Shown here: positions 43,339 through 52,159 of the stretch, in pieces
Position numbering within the stretch: the stretch's first letter is position 1
How the letters are laid out: each line of letters opens with the position of its first letter
Assembly: GCA_943331445.1 (NCBI GenBank)
Contig: CALQLO010000003.1
Coordinates: 1 to 64,000, forward strand
Reading direction: 5' to 3'
Origin: Akkermansia muciniphila
Lineage (GTDB): Bacteria; Verrucomicrobiota; Verrucomicrobiia; Opitutales; UBA953
DNA length: 64,000 nt
The notes under the pieces: model-generated
Databases searched by the model: none
Seen by the model: the letters and a program-made list of their open reading frames with translations, nothing else
What the model was told of the DNA's origin: nothing
Position numbers and translations under genes: made by a program

Positions 43339-44238
43339 ATGGATAAGAAGATACTTCAAATGTCACGCCGGCACCTCATCGAAGCCCTCCGCCGACCCGT
43401 GCGACCTGCGGTATCGGTGGAGTTCTTTCCGCCCAAGGATGCCGAGGGTGGGGCGCGGATGCTGAAGGTAGCGGCGACGCTTAAGCCGCACGGGATTGAT
43501 TTCGCCTCGATCACCTACGGTGCTGGGGGCACTTCCCGTGACACCACCATCACCTACGGAGCCGAACTGGTAAAACTGGGCATTCCGCTGATCGGACACC
43601 TCACCTGCGTCGGCCATTCGCGCGCGGAGCTGGCGGCCATTATCGCCCAATACGATCAAGCTGGGTTCTCCGGGATCCTCGCGCTCCGGGGCGACCCGCC
43701 TAAGGGCCAGACGGAGTTTGTGACTCACCCTCAGGGTTTTGCGCATGCCCAAGAACTCGTCCGGCAGATCAACGTCGAACGACCTGGGCGTTTTGCGGTA
43801 GGGGTTGCGGGCTTCCCGGAACGTCACCCGGACGCTGCGGACGACCTGTCGGACATCCGTTTCCTTGCGGGTAAGGTCGCTGCGGGCGCCGATTTCGTGA
43901 CCACGCAGCTGTTCCTGGATAACGAGGATTACTTTCGGTTCGTCGCCCGCGCGCGGGCGGCTGGCGTCTCGGTGCCCATTCTGCCTGGTATCATGCCCGT
44001 GCTTTCCCTGAAGCAGGCCCGTAATTTCTGCGGCTTTTGCAAGGCCCGGATTCCCGATGCCTTGGTGCGGGAACTCGAGGCCTGCGGTCCGGATGAAGAA
44101 GCCCAGCGTAAGGTCGGGGTTTCCTGGGCCGTGCGCCAGGCTCGCGGCTTGGTCGCGCGCGGTGCGCCCGGTTATCATGTATATATACTAAACAAGGCAG
44201 AGTCGGCCGTGGAACTCTTCGCGGCGTTGCGGGATTAA
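43339..44238 (+). CDS. metF: 5,10-methylenetetrahydrofolate reductase
   Basis: A 299-residue TIM-barrel flavoprotein. Motifs: AVSVEFFPPKD (catalytic Glu region), DFASITYGAGGTSRDTTI, HLTCVGHSRAELAAII, ILALRGDPPKG, GAGxP-like VAGFPERHPDA and DFVTTQLFLDNEDYF, with LPGIMPVLSLKQARNFC. It makes methyl-THF for methionine synthesis. Two possible starts exist: ATG 43339 and ATG 43360 (MSRRHLIEALRRP); the first lies inside a short hairpin ATCTTC...GAAGAT. The first codons are A/T-rich, unlike neighbours. No methionine synthase is in the window. Confidence 0.93.
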   Translation: MDKKILQMSRRHLIEALRRPVRPAVSVEFFPPKDAEGGARMLKVAATLKPHGIDFASITYGAGGTSRDTTITYGAELVKLGIPLIGHLTCVGHSRAELAAIIAQYDQAGFSGILALRGDPPKGQTEFVTHPQGFAHAQELVRQINVERPGRFAVGVAGFPERHPDAADDLSDIRFLAGKVAAGADFVTTQLFLDNEDYFRFVARARAAGVSVPILPGIMPVLSLKQARNFCGFCKARIPDALVRELEACGPDEEAQRKVGVSWAVRQARGLVARGAPGYHVYILNKAESAVELFAALRD

Positions 44239-44296
44239 GGCGGTGACCTCACATCAATAGGTTTGTAAAGGCCGTGGCCCGCTCGTGTGATGGGTC

Positions 44297-45553
44297 ATGG
44301 CGAACACCCCTGCACCTTCGGTTACTGGCTGGCAATCTGGCTTCTGGAACCTGATGGCGACGCAGTTCCAGAACGCTTTTAGCGACAACGCCCTTAAGCA
44401 GTTGATTATTTTGGTTCTGATGGCTGGCGTTGCGACAACTGCCAGTGCTGACGCGGACCGGGATCGTCTGGTCGCCATGGTAACAGCCGTTTTCTCCGCC
44501 CCTTTTATTCTTTTTGCGATGCTGGGAGGCTGGCTGGCGGATCGTTTCAGCAAGCAACGCATCATGGTCAACGTGAAGCTGGCGGAGATGGGCATCATGG
44601 CTTTCGCCGCCCTCGCCTTAGGTCTGCCTGGCCTGCCGCTGAAACTCTGCGCTATTTTCCTGATGGGCTGCCACAGTGCCATCTTCGCGCCTTCCAAGTA
44701 CGGAATTCTGCCTGAAATTCTACCGCACGAGAAACTTTCATGGGGCAATGGCATCCTAGAGTTATTGACCTTCCTTGGGGTCATCTTGGGTACCGTTGCG
44801 GCCGGAATTTTCTCGGATGGATTTAAGGGTAGGGAGTGGATCGCTGGCCCCATTTTGGTGGCGATTGCCTTTGGCGGATGGTTGCTGAGCCGTCGCATCA
44901 CGCCGGTACCGGCCGCCGACCCAACGTGCCCAGTCCGCATCAATCCTGTTACCGACCTTTGGCGTCAGCTTAGTATCATGAAGCAGGATCGGGATCTTTG
45001 GCGTGCGTGCTGGGGTAATACGGGATTCTTCTTTATCTCCGCCTTGGTGATGATGAATGTCGCGGTCTTTGGTAAAGGGGTCCTGAATCTTTCGGACACG
45101 GGGATTAGTATGATGAATGTATGGTTGGCCCTCGGCATCGGGTTTGGTAGCGTCATCGCTGGGTACGCCTCGCGTGGTCACATCGAGTATCGCCTCGTGC
45201 CTATTGGTGCGCTCGGGCTGGCCCTGAGCACCATCCCGATGGGAATCGCTGGTGTCACGGCCGTTAGATTCGCTATCTGTATGGCGACCTTAGGTTTTTC
45301 GGCGGGCCTCTTTATTGTCCCCATCGTCTCCGTCATCCAGCATCGCCCTTCGCCGGAGAGTAAGGGCGCCGTGCAAGGCACGGTCAGTAGTCTTAGCTTC
45401 ATCGGGATTATGGTGGCCGCCGGTGTTCAATGGGTCGCCCGCGAGACTTTCCACATCACCTCTGGCCAGGTTTTCTGGGTGTGCGGGGCCTCGGCGATTA
45501 TCTGCGGCGCCTATGCGGCGATTTCCCGAGGGAGATTCATCAAGGCCGAGTAG
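44297..45553 (+). CDS. MFS transporter, LplT-like (lysophospholipid transporter family)
   Basis: A 418-residue, 12-helix MFS protein. The opening FWNLMATQFQNAFSDNALKQ and APSKYGILPEILPHEKLSWGNGILE motifs, with GGWLADRFSKQR after helix 2, are those of LplT, which flips lysophospholipids inward for re-acylation; in some bacteria the transporter is fused to acyltransferase domains, absent here. No acyl-ACP synthetase/acyltransferase (aas) is adjacent, so the substrate stays an inference. It ends 62 bp before the response regulator. Confidence 0.82.
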   Translation: MANTPAPSVTGWQSGFWNLMATQFQNAFSDNALKQLIILVLMAGVATTASADADRDRLVAMVTAVFSAPFILFAMLGGWLADRFSKQRIMVNVKLAEMGIMAFAALALGLPGLPLKLCAIFLMGCHSAIFAPSKYGILPEILPHEKLSWGNGILELLTFLGVILGTVAAGIFSDGFKGREWIAGPILVAIAFGGWLLSRRITPVPAADPTCPVRINPVTDLWRQLSIMKQDRDLWRACWGNTGFFFISALVMMNVAVFGKGVLNLSDTGISMMNVWLALGIGFGSVIAGYASRGHIEYRLVPIGALGLALSTIPMGIAGVTAVRFAICMATLGFSAGLFIVPIVSVIQHRPSPESKGAVQGTVSSLSFIGIMVAAGVQWVARETFHITSGQVFWVCGASAIICGAYAAISRGRFIKAE

Positions 45554-45566
45554 GTCTGGCCTGCTT

Positions 45567-45600
45567 CTTAATCTTGGATTAAGGGCGGGGATGGTAGAAT
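45567..45600 (+). promoter_or_regulatory. Putative promoter and inverted-repeat operator of the two-component operon
   Basis: CTTAATCTTGGATTAAG (45567-45583) is a perfect 7-base inverted repeat with a 3-base centre, equivalently CTTAAT-N5-ATTAAG. A -10-like TAGAAT sits at 45595-45600 and a weak -35-like TTGGAT at 45574-45579 inside the repeat (15-base spacer). CTTAA half-sites are typical of OmpR-family regulators such as PmrA/QseB, though those are direct repeats. It lies 33 bases before the response-regulator ATG and would suit autoregulation. Confidence 0.4.
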
Positions 45601-45615
45601 ATAGGACAAGCACCA

Positions 45616-46293
45616 ATGCGCCTCCTGATTGTCGAAGACGAAGCTCCCCTGCGGAATGGCCTGCTGAAGCTACTCCGTGAGGAAGGGTATGCCGCGGATG
45701 GCGCCGCTAACGGCGAAGAGGGGCTGCACAAGGCGATGGAGACGGATTACGACGCCATCGTGCTCGATTACCTCATGCCGGGGATGGATGGACGTGAAAT
45801 GCTGCGTCGTCTCCGCCATACGAAGCGGACGCCCGTGATGATGCTCACGGCTCGCAACTCAGTCGATGACCGGGTGGCCGGCTTGGATCTCGGCGCCGAC
45901 GATTACGTTTCCAAACCTTACATTCAGCAGGAATTGCTGGCCCGCCTGCGCGCCCTTGTGCGGCGTAATCACAGTTCGGCCGCCGCGGTGATCACTCTCG
46001 GCGAAGTCGTCATCGATACCACGGCCCGCCGGGTCACCAAGGGCGGCGTCGACGAGCCCGTTACGGGTCGCGAATATGGCCTGCTTGAATACCTCGCCCA
46101 TCGCCGCGGAGCCGTCGTGCCGCGGGCGGAGCTTTACGAGCACCTGTTCGACGAGAACGAGGACACGCTATCGAATCTGCTTGAAGTCCATGTTTGCAAT
46201 CTGCGTCGGAAGCTCGGGGCGGATTTGATTAAGACCCGTCGCGGCTTGGGCTATGTGATTGAAGCCGCCGCCAAAGAAAAGGGCCGCCCATGA
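45616..46293 (+). CDS. OmpR-family two-component response regulator
   Basis: A 225-residue regulator. The receiver domain has the acidic pair in LIVEDEAPLR, phospho-acceptor Asp51 in IVLDYLMPGMDG, Thr in VMMLTARNSVDDR and Lys in GADDYVSKPY. The C-terminal winged helix (about 125-220) is of the Trans_reg_C type: LTGREYGLLEYLAHRRGAVV-like (read VTGREYGLLEYLAHRRG), SNLLEVHVCNLRRKLG and RRGLGYVIE. Its stop overlaps the kinase start by 4 bases (ATGA). The target genes are unknown. The closest well-known relatives by sequence feel are QseB/PmrA/CusR-type regulators. Confidence 0.95.
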   Translation: MRLLIVEDEAPLRNGLLKLLREEGYAADGAANGEEGLHKAMETDYDAIVLDYLMPGMDGREMLRRLRHTKRTPVMMLTARNSVDDRVAGLDLGADDYVSKPYIQQELLARLRALVRRNHSSAAAVITLGEVVIDTTARRVTKGGVDEPVTGREYGLLEYLAHRRGAVVPRAELYEHLFDENEDTLSNLLEVHVCNLRRKLGADLIKTRRGLGYVIEAAAKEKGRP

Positions 46294-47753
46294 TCTTTCA
46301 TTCCATCCGCTGGCGGATTTTGGCTTGGAACTTCGCCTTACTCGCGGCGACGGCTTCGGTGCTCCTCGTGGCGTTCTACCGCCATGAGAAGCAGGCCCGA
46401 GTCCAGGAGCTTGATTTACGACTCCGCCAGGAGATGACGCGCGGGATGGGTGCGATCAACGAGGTCGTGCCGGGCCTCGGCGGTCCGCGTAGCCCTGGTC
46501 CCGCTCCCGCCGTCCGTCCTAATGGCAAGGCCGCTCCACGTGGAGAGAGTCAGGAACAGCGAGCGACCAAGGCGCGCCAGGCTTTGACCGAAATCGTCGA
46601 TACCGGCGTCTGGGTCCAGGCGGTCGACCCCGCGGGCAAGCCTCTCTATCGTTCGCCGAATGCACCCGAGGACCCTGCGCTCATCGCTCAGGCCTTGGCC
46701 GAGCTCGAGACGCCTTTGGAAGACGCCCCAGCGCGGCCGCAGGACCTGATGGCGACGCTCCCCGGACATCGTGTGCTGTTACATCGCCCACCGGGTCGCA
46801 ACTTGGTGATGTTCGGTAATCCCACCACTCAGATTGATGCAGCCCTTGCGGTGCTGGCTCGGAATCTCGCGCTGGCTGGCTTCGCCGTCGTGATTGTTGG
46901 CTGTGGCATCGGCTGGATTCTCGCTGGTCGCTCGCTGCGCCCCATCGATCGTATTGCCGCTGATGCCGAGGGCATCGCCGCCGGTGACTTCGGCCGGAAG
47001 ATCGATGTTGAGGACACGGAAAGCGAACTCGGCCGACTGGCCGTCGTCCTGAATGATACGTTTGGCAAGATGAATGCCGCGCGGGAGCACATGGCCCAAT
47101 TTACCGCTGACGCTTCGCATGAACTCCGCACGCCACTGACGGTGATTCTTTCGGATAGCCAGGGGGCGCTGCGTCAGGAGCGCACGCCAGAGGAATATCG
47201 AGCGGCACTTGAAACCATCAAGCAGTCGGCCCTGCGGATGAAGTCTATTTCGGACGCATTATTGGAGCTCGCCCAAGGGGATGCGGCCCATCCAGTCAAT
47301 AAGGATGCCTGCGATTTGGCCGATCTCGCCGATGAGTCGGTGGCGTTGCTTGGCCGCGTGGCACGCGAGCATGGGGCCACCCTCATCGCTCAGCTAGAGG
47401 GTGCTCCCGTGATCGGCGATGCTGGCCGGTTGGGACGGGTGATTCTCAATCTTACCATCAACGCCATCCTGCATAATGAGGCCGGCGTGGCGGTGACGGT
47501 TTCAACAGGGATGGTCGACGGTCAGCCTGAATTACGCGTCGCGGACAGCGGTCGCGGCATCACTCCGGAGAGTCTCGCTCGTATTTTTGAGCGCTTTCAT
47601 CGGGCCGATGCCTCGCGCTCTCGGCATACCGGTGGGGCTGGCCTGGGGTTGGCCATCGTCAAGCAGACCGTCGAAGCGCACGGCGGTACGATTACCGTGG
47701 TCAGCGAAGTTGGTAAGGGCACGACTTTCATCGTGCGCCTGCCGAAGGCCTAA
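46290..47753 (+). CDS. Membrane sensor histidine kinase
   Basis: A 487-residue kinase. TM1 (RILAWNFALLAATASVLLVAF), a periplasmic sensor of about 155 residues rich in Pro/Arg/Ala, TM2 (LALAGFAVVIVGCGIGWILAG), HAMP (RSLRPIDRIAADAEGIAAGD), HisKA with His277 in FTADASHELRTPLTV, and HATPase with NLTINAILHNEAG, VADSGRGITPESL, and GGAGLGLAIVKQTVEAHGG. The module arrangement is like copper/polymyxin-type sensors, but no metal-binding His/Met cluster is evident in the sensor. Its TAA is immediately followed by the convergent gcvP stop (zero bases between them). Confidence 0.94.
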   Translation: MIFHSIRWRILAWNFALLAATASVLLVAFYRHEKQARVQELDLRLRQEMTRGMGAINEVVPGLGGPRSPGPAPAVRPNGKAAPRGESQEQRATKARQALTEIVDTGVWVQAVDPAGKPLYRSPNAPEDPALIAQALAELETPLEDAPARPQDLMATLPGHRVLLHRPPGRNLVMFGNPTTQIDAALAVLARNLALAGFAVVIVGCGIGWILAGRSLRPIDRIAADAEGIAAGDFGRKIDVEDTESELGRLAVVLNDTFGKMNAAREHMAQFTADASHELRTPLTVILSDSQGALRQERTPEEYRAALETIKQSALRMKSISDALLELAQGDAAHPVNKDACDLADLADESVALLGRVAREHGATLIAQLEGAPVIGDAGRLGRVILNLTINAILHNEAGVAVTVSTGMVDGQPELRVADSGRGITPESLARIFERFHRADASRSRHTGGAGLGLAIVKQTVEAHGGTITVVSEVGKGTTFIVRLPKA

Positions 47754-50735
47754 TTAAATCGTCGCGAGGACGCGTTGCTTAATCTCCGCGATGGACATCG
47801 CGTTGAGCAGGACGGGCGACAGGCGGTTCTCGTTGATTAGCGGGAGTGCCGTGAGGCGTTCGCTGAGGACGAGATTACGGTTTGCGGCGACTTCGTCGAC
47901 GCGGTCGACAGGCGTGAAACGCGGGGTCGATTTGAGTACCTCGGGGTGCTCGCGAATGAGTTCGCCGATGGCCAGGACGACTTGGGTAAAGCGGTCGAGC
48001 TCATCCTTCGTGTAGGATTCGGTCGGCTCGATCATTAGCCCGAAGACTTCCGGGAAAGCGACGGTCGGGGCGTGGAAGCCGAAATCAAGGAAGAGTTTGC
48101 CGACGCGGGCGATGATGCTCGCGCGCGGAATGCCGGATGCCTCGATGCGTTTGAAGTCCTCCTCTGTGAGGGTGAGGATGAACTCATGCATGCGGGGCAC
48201 GCCATCGGCGGCCGCAGGGAGGGAGGGGAAAGCTTTGCCGAGGGTGGCGAAAAGGTAGCGGCTCGAGAGGACGGACATGGCGGCCATGCGGCGAACGCCT
48301 TCCTTGCCGAGGCGCTGCAGGTAGGTGTAGACGCGCACCTTGTGGGCGAAGTTGCCCCAGTGGCGATGGAACGAGCCGATGCTGTGCTTCGGTTTGACCG
48401 GCACGTAGGCATCGCCCTGTTTCGCAATTTGAAATCCAGGCAGGAAATCCACGAGACGTTCGGAGACGGCCACGATGCCATCGCCAGGGCCGCCGCCGCC
48501 ATGCGGGACGGTCCAGGTCTTGTGCAGGTTGTTATGGACCGCATCGACGCCCAGGGCCCCGAGGTTTACCCAGCCAGCGATGGCATTCATGTTGGCGCCG
48601 TCCATGTAGACGAGGCCACCGATACGATGGATCTCAGCGGCCATCTTCTGGAAGTCGGTTTCAAAGACGCCTGAGGTATTGGGATTGGTCACCATCATAC
48701 CAGCGATTCGTGGTCCGAATTCGGCAATCTTCGCAGCGAAGTCGGTTTGATCGACGCGACCATCGGGGGCGGACTTCAGAATCATGATACCCGACGGCGA
48801 GCCATCGGGGTTACGCTTAGTCGCATAGCCCGCCGTGGTCGCCGTTGCAAAGTTTGTGCCGTGGGCCGTCGACGGGATGAGGATGATGTCGCGGTGCTGG
48901 CCGTGGTGGCGGTGGTAGGCCTGGAAGAGTTTGAGGCCCACGAGTTCGCCTTGGGCGCCTGCGACGGGTTGGGTCGTCAGTCCGGCGAGGCCCGTAATTT
49001 TGCGGAACCACTCCTGCGTCTGCCAGAGGAGTTCGAGCGATCCCTGCGCGTCTTCGGAGGGCGCCTGTGGGTGGAGTCCCGTGAAGCCAGGTAGTCCCGC
49101 TGCCCAGTCATTGATGTGTGGGTTATACTTCATCGTGCATGAGCCCAGCGGGAAGCAGCCCGTATCGGGCGACACGTTGAGTTCGCCGAGCTTCGCGTAG
49201 TAGGCCTTGAGCTCCGAAAGAGGGAAAGAGGGCAGGCCGACTGATCCTAGGCGGAGGAGGGCGGGCGAAATCTCGGCGAGCGGCTTCGCCCCGGCGGACT
49301 TCCCGTAGAGGCCTTCGAAGAAAGCGATGAGCTTGTCGGTATCGGCGGCCGTTTGGAGGTCGCTGAAGGAGATCTTAAGCAGCGAGCAATTGCAGGGTGT
49401 GCGGCCGGTGATGTCGACGCCCACGTGCAGGCCGGCAGCGCGTCCCTTGGCGATGACAGCGTCGGCGGGTTCAGGGAGCATCAGGCTGAATTCATTCCAG
49501 AAAGCTTGGTTGGCGTAGCAGACCTTCAGTCCAGGGATGTTATGCAGCTGGGCGGCGGCACGATGGGCTTGGTCGCGTCCGGCGCCGCAGCTGGCGGCCA
49601 TGCCTTTTTCGCCGCGGGCGAGAATCGCCGCGCCAGCGATGGTGGCGATGAAGGCCTGATTGGAGCAGATGTTCGAGGTAGCCTTGTCCTTGCGGATGTG
49701 CTGTTCGCGGGTGGACATCACCATGACGATGCAATCACGACCGGCGTTGTCCTTGGCCTTACCGACGAAACGTCCGGGGGTTTCGCGGACTTCATTCTTT
49801 TTATCGGCATTATGACGCACCGCAAAGATGCCGAGACCGGGGCCGCCAAAGTTGGCGCCGATCGCAAGGTGCTGGCCTTCGCCCACGAGGATGTCAGCCC
49901 CCTTGCGGCCGTACTGCGCGGGGGCCTTGAGGCCGCCCGTGGCGAGGAGCATCGGGTCGATGACCGCGATAGATTTCACACCAGCATCGGCGCACGCGTC
50001 GGTGAGCGCATCGACGTCTTCCAGTAGGCCGAGCGCATTGACTTGCGGGAAGATAACGCCGGCAAGTTGCTTGCCGAGGCGTGCGGCGGCGGTGGCGATA
50101 CCAGCGGCGGTTAGACGTCCGGTGTCCTCGTCCGGGGTGAGGAACTCGAGTTTGACGGAAGTGTCCGCGACGTGCGTGCGGAGCACCTCGAGGTCGCATG
50201 GTAGCAGGTTGGCGCCGACGAGGATGGTGTTGGCTTCGGCGTCGCCCATGCGCACGGCGCAGACAGCGGCTTCAAACAGGGCGCTAGCCCGGTCATAGAG
50301 CGAGGAGTTGACAGCCTCGAAGCCGGTCAGCTGGGCGAGGGTGGATTGGTAGATCCAATGGGTGATGAGGGTGCCCTGGGAGCGTTCGGGCTGATAGGGC
50401 GTATAGGAAGTCGTCAGGTTACGAATCGAGCAGACATGGCCGACGATTTCATGCGTCTGGTAGACCTGTAATCCGTCGCCCAGAAAAGGGGTCTTCACCG
50501 AATTCTTTTGGGCGAGCGCCTCCATGCGGTCGGCGAGGGCCTGGTATTCGAGTTCCGCGGGCAGGTCTTGGACGCCGGTAAACTTCACCGCAGGGTCGAT
50601 ATGCGCGTATAGGTCTGAGAAGTCCTTGGCGCCGATGGTGGCGAACATCGTGCGAATATCCGCCTCGCTGGCCGGGATGTAGTGGCGGGCGAGTTCGCGC
50701 GAAATCTTAGAAGGATCGAAGGGCAATTGGACCAT
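47754..50735 (-). CDS. gcvP: Glycine dehydrogenase (decarboxylating), P protein of the glycine cleavage system
   Basis: A 993-residue fused P protein (GcvPA- and GcvPB-like halves in one chain), a PLP enzyme that decarboxylates glycine and passes the aminomethyl group to lipoyl-GcvH. The N-terminal HYIPASEADIRTMFATIG and the PYQPERSQGTLITHWIYQ region mark the first half; the PLP lysine is Lys739 in HNNLHKTWTVPHGGGGPG. GTNFATATTAGY and VYMDGANMNAIAGW follow the second-half pattern. Neither gcvT nor gcvH is adjacent. The upstream region (50736-50913) showed no glycine-riboswitch pattern I could recognise. Confidence 0.96.
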   Translation of the reverse strand: MVQLPFDPSKISRELARHYIPASEADIRTMFATIGAKDFSDLYAHIDPAVKFTGVQDLPAELEYQALADRMEALAQKNSVKTPFLGDGLQVYQTHEIVGHVCSIRNLTTSYTPYQPERSQGTLITHWIYQSTLAQLTGFEAVNSSLYDRASALFEAAVCAVRMGDAEANTILVGANLLPCDLEVLRTHVADTSVKLEFLTPDEDTGRLTAAGIATAAARLGKQLAGVIFPQVNALGLLEDVDALTDACADAGVKSIAVIDPMLLATGGLKAPAQYGRKGADILVGEGQHLAIGANFGGPGLGIFAVRHNADKKNEVRETPGRFVGKAKDNAGRDCIVMVMSTREQHIRKDKATSNICSNQAFIATIAGAAILARGEKGMAASCGAGRDQAHRAAAQLHNIPGLKVCYANQAFWNEFSLMLPEPADAVIAKGRAAGLHVGVDITGRTPCNCSLLKISFSDLQTAADTDKLIAFFEGLYGKSAGAKPLAEISPALLRLGSVGLPSFPLSELKAYYAKLGELNVSPDTGCFPLGSCTMKYNPHINDWAAGLPGFTGLHPQAPSEDAQGSLELLWQTQEWFRKITGLAGLTTQPVAGAQGELVGLKLFQAYHRHHGQHRDIILIPSTAHGTNFATATTAGYATKRNPDGSPSGIMILKSAPDGRVDQTDFAAKIAEFGPRIAGMMVTNPNTSGVFETDFQKMAAEIHRIGGLVYMDGANMNAIAGWVNLGALGVDAVHNNLHKTWTVPHGGGGPGDGIVAVSERLVDFLPGFQIAKQGDAYVPVKPKHSIGSFHRHWGNFAHKVRVYTYLQRLGKEGVRRMAAMSVLSSRYLFATLGKAFPSLPAAADGVPRMHEFILTLTEEDFKRIEASGIPRASIIARVGKLFLDFGFHAPTVAFPEVFGLMIEPTESYTKDELDRFTQVVLAIGELIREHPEVLKSTPRFTPVDRVDEVAANRNLVLSERLTALPLINENRLSPVLLNAMSIAEIKQRVLATI

Positions 50736-50913
50736 GGAGAGAAGAAAGGTTTTGAAGCAGGAAAGAGGTCTCGCAACCGTCCACCAAACGGCGGCGGCAG
50801 TATTAGAGAATCAGGGTTTTGGCATAAGGTTTGGCAACCCAATCGGACGCTTGTGAATAAGTCGCTGGCCGGTGGTGCGTTGCCTTCGGCTGGGGGGTGC
50901 CCAATCTCGGGTC

Positions 50914-51537
50914 ATGACCAAGCAGGAGCGCGCTAACTATGTGGGGAAGGAGCTCGCGAGGCTCTACCCAACGACGCCTATTCCCTTGGATCACACGGAT
51001 GCTTTCACGCTACTGGTGGCGGTGGTGCTTTCGGCTCAGTGTACGGACAAAAAGGTCAACGAGATCACCCCGGCACTTTTCGCCGAAGCAGGTACGGCGG
51101 CCAAGATGGCTGCGATGACCGAGGTGCGGGTGCTGACGCTCATCCGCCAGCTGGGTCTCGCCCCGCAGAAATCCAAAGCGTTGGTCGGCTTGGGCAAACT
51201 GCTCATGGCGAAGCACGGCGGCACCGTGCCCCGGACCTTTGAGGAATTAGAGGAACTTCCAGGCGTTGGGCATAAGACCGCCTCCGTCGTCATGGCACAG
51301 GCTTTCGGGGTGGCCGCCTTTCCGGTCGACACGCATATCCATCGCCTGGCCAAGCGCTGGAAGTTGAGCCCGGGTAAGTCCGTCGAACAGGTTGAAAAGG
51401 ACCTCAAGCGACTCTTCCCTGAGGACAGTTGGAATCAGCTGCATCTGCGGATTATCTTCTACGGGCGGGAGCACTGCACCGCGCGCGGCTGCGGCGGTAA
51501 GACGTGTGGGATTTGTGCCGCGCTAGCGCAGAAGTAG
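50914..51537 (+). CDS. nth: Endonuclease III (nth), with an atypical C-terminal cysteine spacing
   Basis: A 207-residue HhH-GPD DNA glycosylase/AP lyase. Hallmarks: LLVAVVLSAQCTDKKVNEI, the HhH FEELEELPGVGHKTASVVMA with the catalytic Lys of VGHKTA, and VDTHIHRLAKRW containing the catalytic Asp. E. coli Nth ends in C-X6-C-X2-C-X5-C for the [4Fe-4S] cluster; here the tail CTARGCGGKTCGIC gives C-X4-C-X4-C-X2-C and stops soon after. Start ATG 50914 is preferred over 50872. Confidence 0.92.
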   Translation: MTKQERANYVGKELARLYPTTPIPLDHTDAFTLLVAVVLSAQCTDKKVNEITPALFAEAGTAAKMAAMTEVRVLTLIRQLGLAPQKSKALVGLGKLLMAKHGGTVPRTFEELEELPGVGHKTASVVMAQAFGVAAFPVDTHIHRLAKRWKLSPGKSVEQVEKDLKRLFPEDSWNQLHLRIIFYGREHCTARGCGGKTCGICAALAQK

Positions 51538-51539
51538 AG

Positions 51540-51670
51540 GACTGAATCGATGACAGATGACGGATGACAGAGTGCTGCGTCGATGAATGACCCAGGGCAG
51601 AAAGCAACTTTGGTCTATCTGTTTTTATCGATTCAGACCTCTGTCATCTGCCATCGACTCAGTCATCTAC
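51540..51670. repeat. Gene-less palindromic element related to cassette 2 repeats
   Basis: 131 bp filling the whole gap between convergent nth and the thioesterase gene. The left arm starts GACTGAATCGATGACAGATG at 51540; the right arm 51630-51668, in reverse complement, reads GACTGAGTCGATGGCAGATG then ACAGAGGTCTGAATCG. The right arm is nearly identical to the left boundary of cassette 2 (29691 onward). No coding sequence is inside. It behaves as a solo, MITE-like or REP-like copy. Confidence 0.75.
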
Positions 51671-51672
51671 TA

Positions 51673-52116
51673 TTAAGCCCTGATAAGGGCTTCATGCTTC
51701 GCACGGAAGTCTTCACTCCAGGCGGCGGGCTGATGCGTGGTTCCATCCATGCGGCAGACCGTGCGGGAAGCCTTGGCGTGTAGGACGGAGAAATCGGCGC
51801 TGCGGAACTCAAAATCGACGGTGAGGCCGGCGGCACGTACTTTGCGGACGCTAAGCACAAGTTTCAGTTCGCATTCGGGTCGGACGGCCGCGTGGTAGTG
51901 GAGTTCGATATCACGGACGACGACGTAAACGTCCGGGGCGACAGCGGGATCTAGGGTGTCCTTACCCATCACGGCGACGAACATCACCTTCTGCGCACGC
52001 TCCATCAAGAGTACGTAATGCGAGTGATGGAGGATGCCGAGGCCGTCGGTCTGATCGAACCACGTCTTCATGGTCACCACGAAACTTTTGTCAGATTGGA
52101 GTCCGTCGACGGGCAT
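51673..52116 (-). CDS. Acyl-CoA thioesterase (YbgC/4-hydroxybenzoyl-CoA thioesterase type)
   Basis: A 147-residue hotdog-fold protein. The family motif is DQTDGLGILHHSHYVLLMERA (the usual D-x-D-x-x-G-x-x-x-H/N-x-x-x-Y block), followed by VVVRDIELHYHAAVRPECEL and the last strand TVCRMDGTTHQPA. These enzymes hydrolyse acyl-CoA or acyl-ACP thioesters. It starts 43 bp after oleD on the same strand, so it may remove acyl-CoA intermediates of the Ole pathway, but it is also a common standalone gene. Start ATG 52116 is preferred; 52188 lies inside oleD. Confidence 0.8.
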   Translation of the reverse strand: MPVDGLQSDKSFVVTMKTWFDQTDGLGILHHSHYVLLMERAQKVMFVAVMGKDTLDPAVAPDVYVVVRDIELHYHAAVRPECELKLVLSVRKVRAAGLTVDFEFRSADFSVLHAKASRTVCRMDGTTHQPAAWSEDFRAKHEALIRA

Positions 52117-52159
52117 GGGGAAGGGGTGTCGTGAAAAGTCTGGAGTGCAAGCCCGAGAG

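Noticed and set aside
50736-50913. Possible glycine riboswitch upstream of gcvP
   Set aside because: I looked for the conserved GGAGAG and paired aptamer core on the minus strand and did not find a convincing match. A covariance-model search would be decisive.
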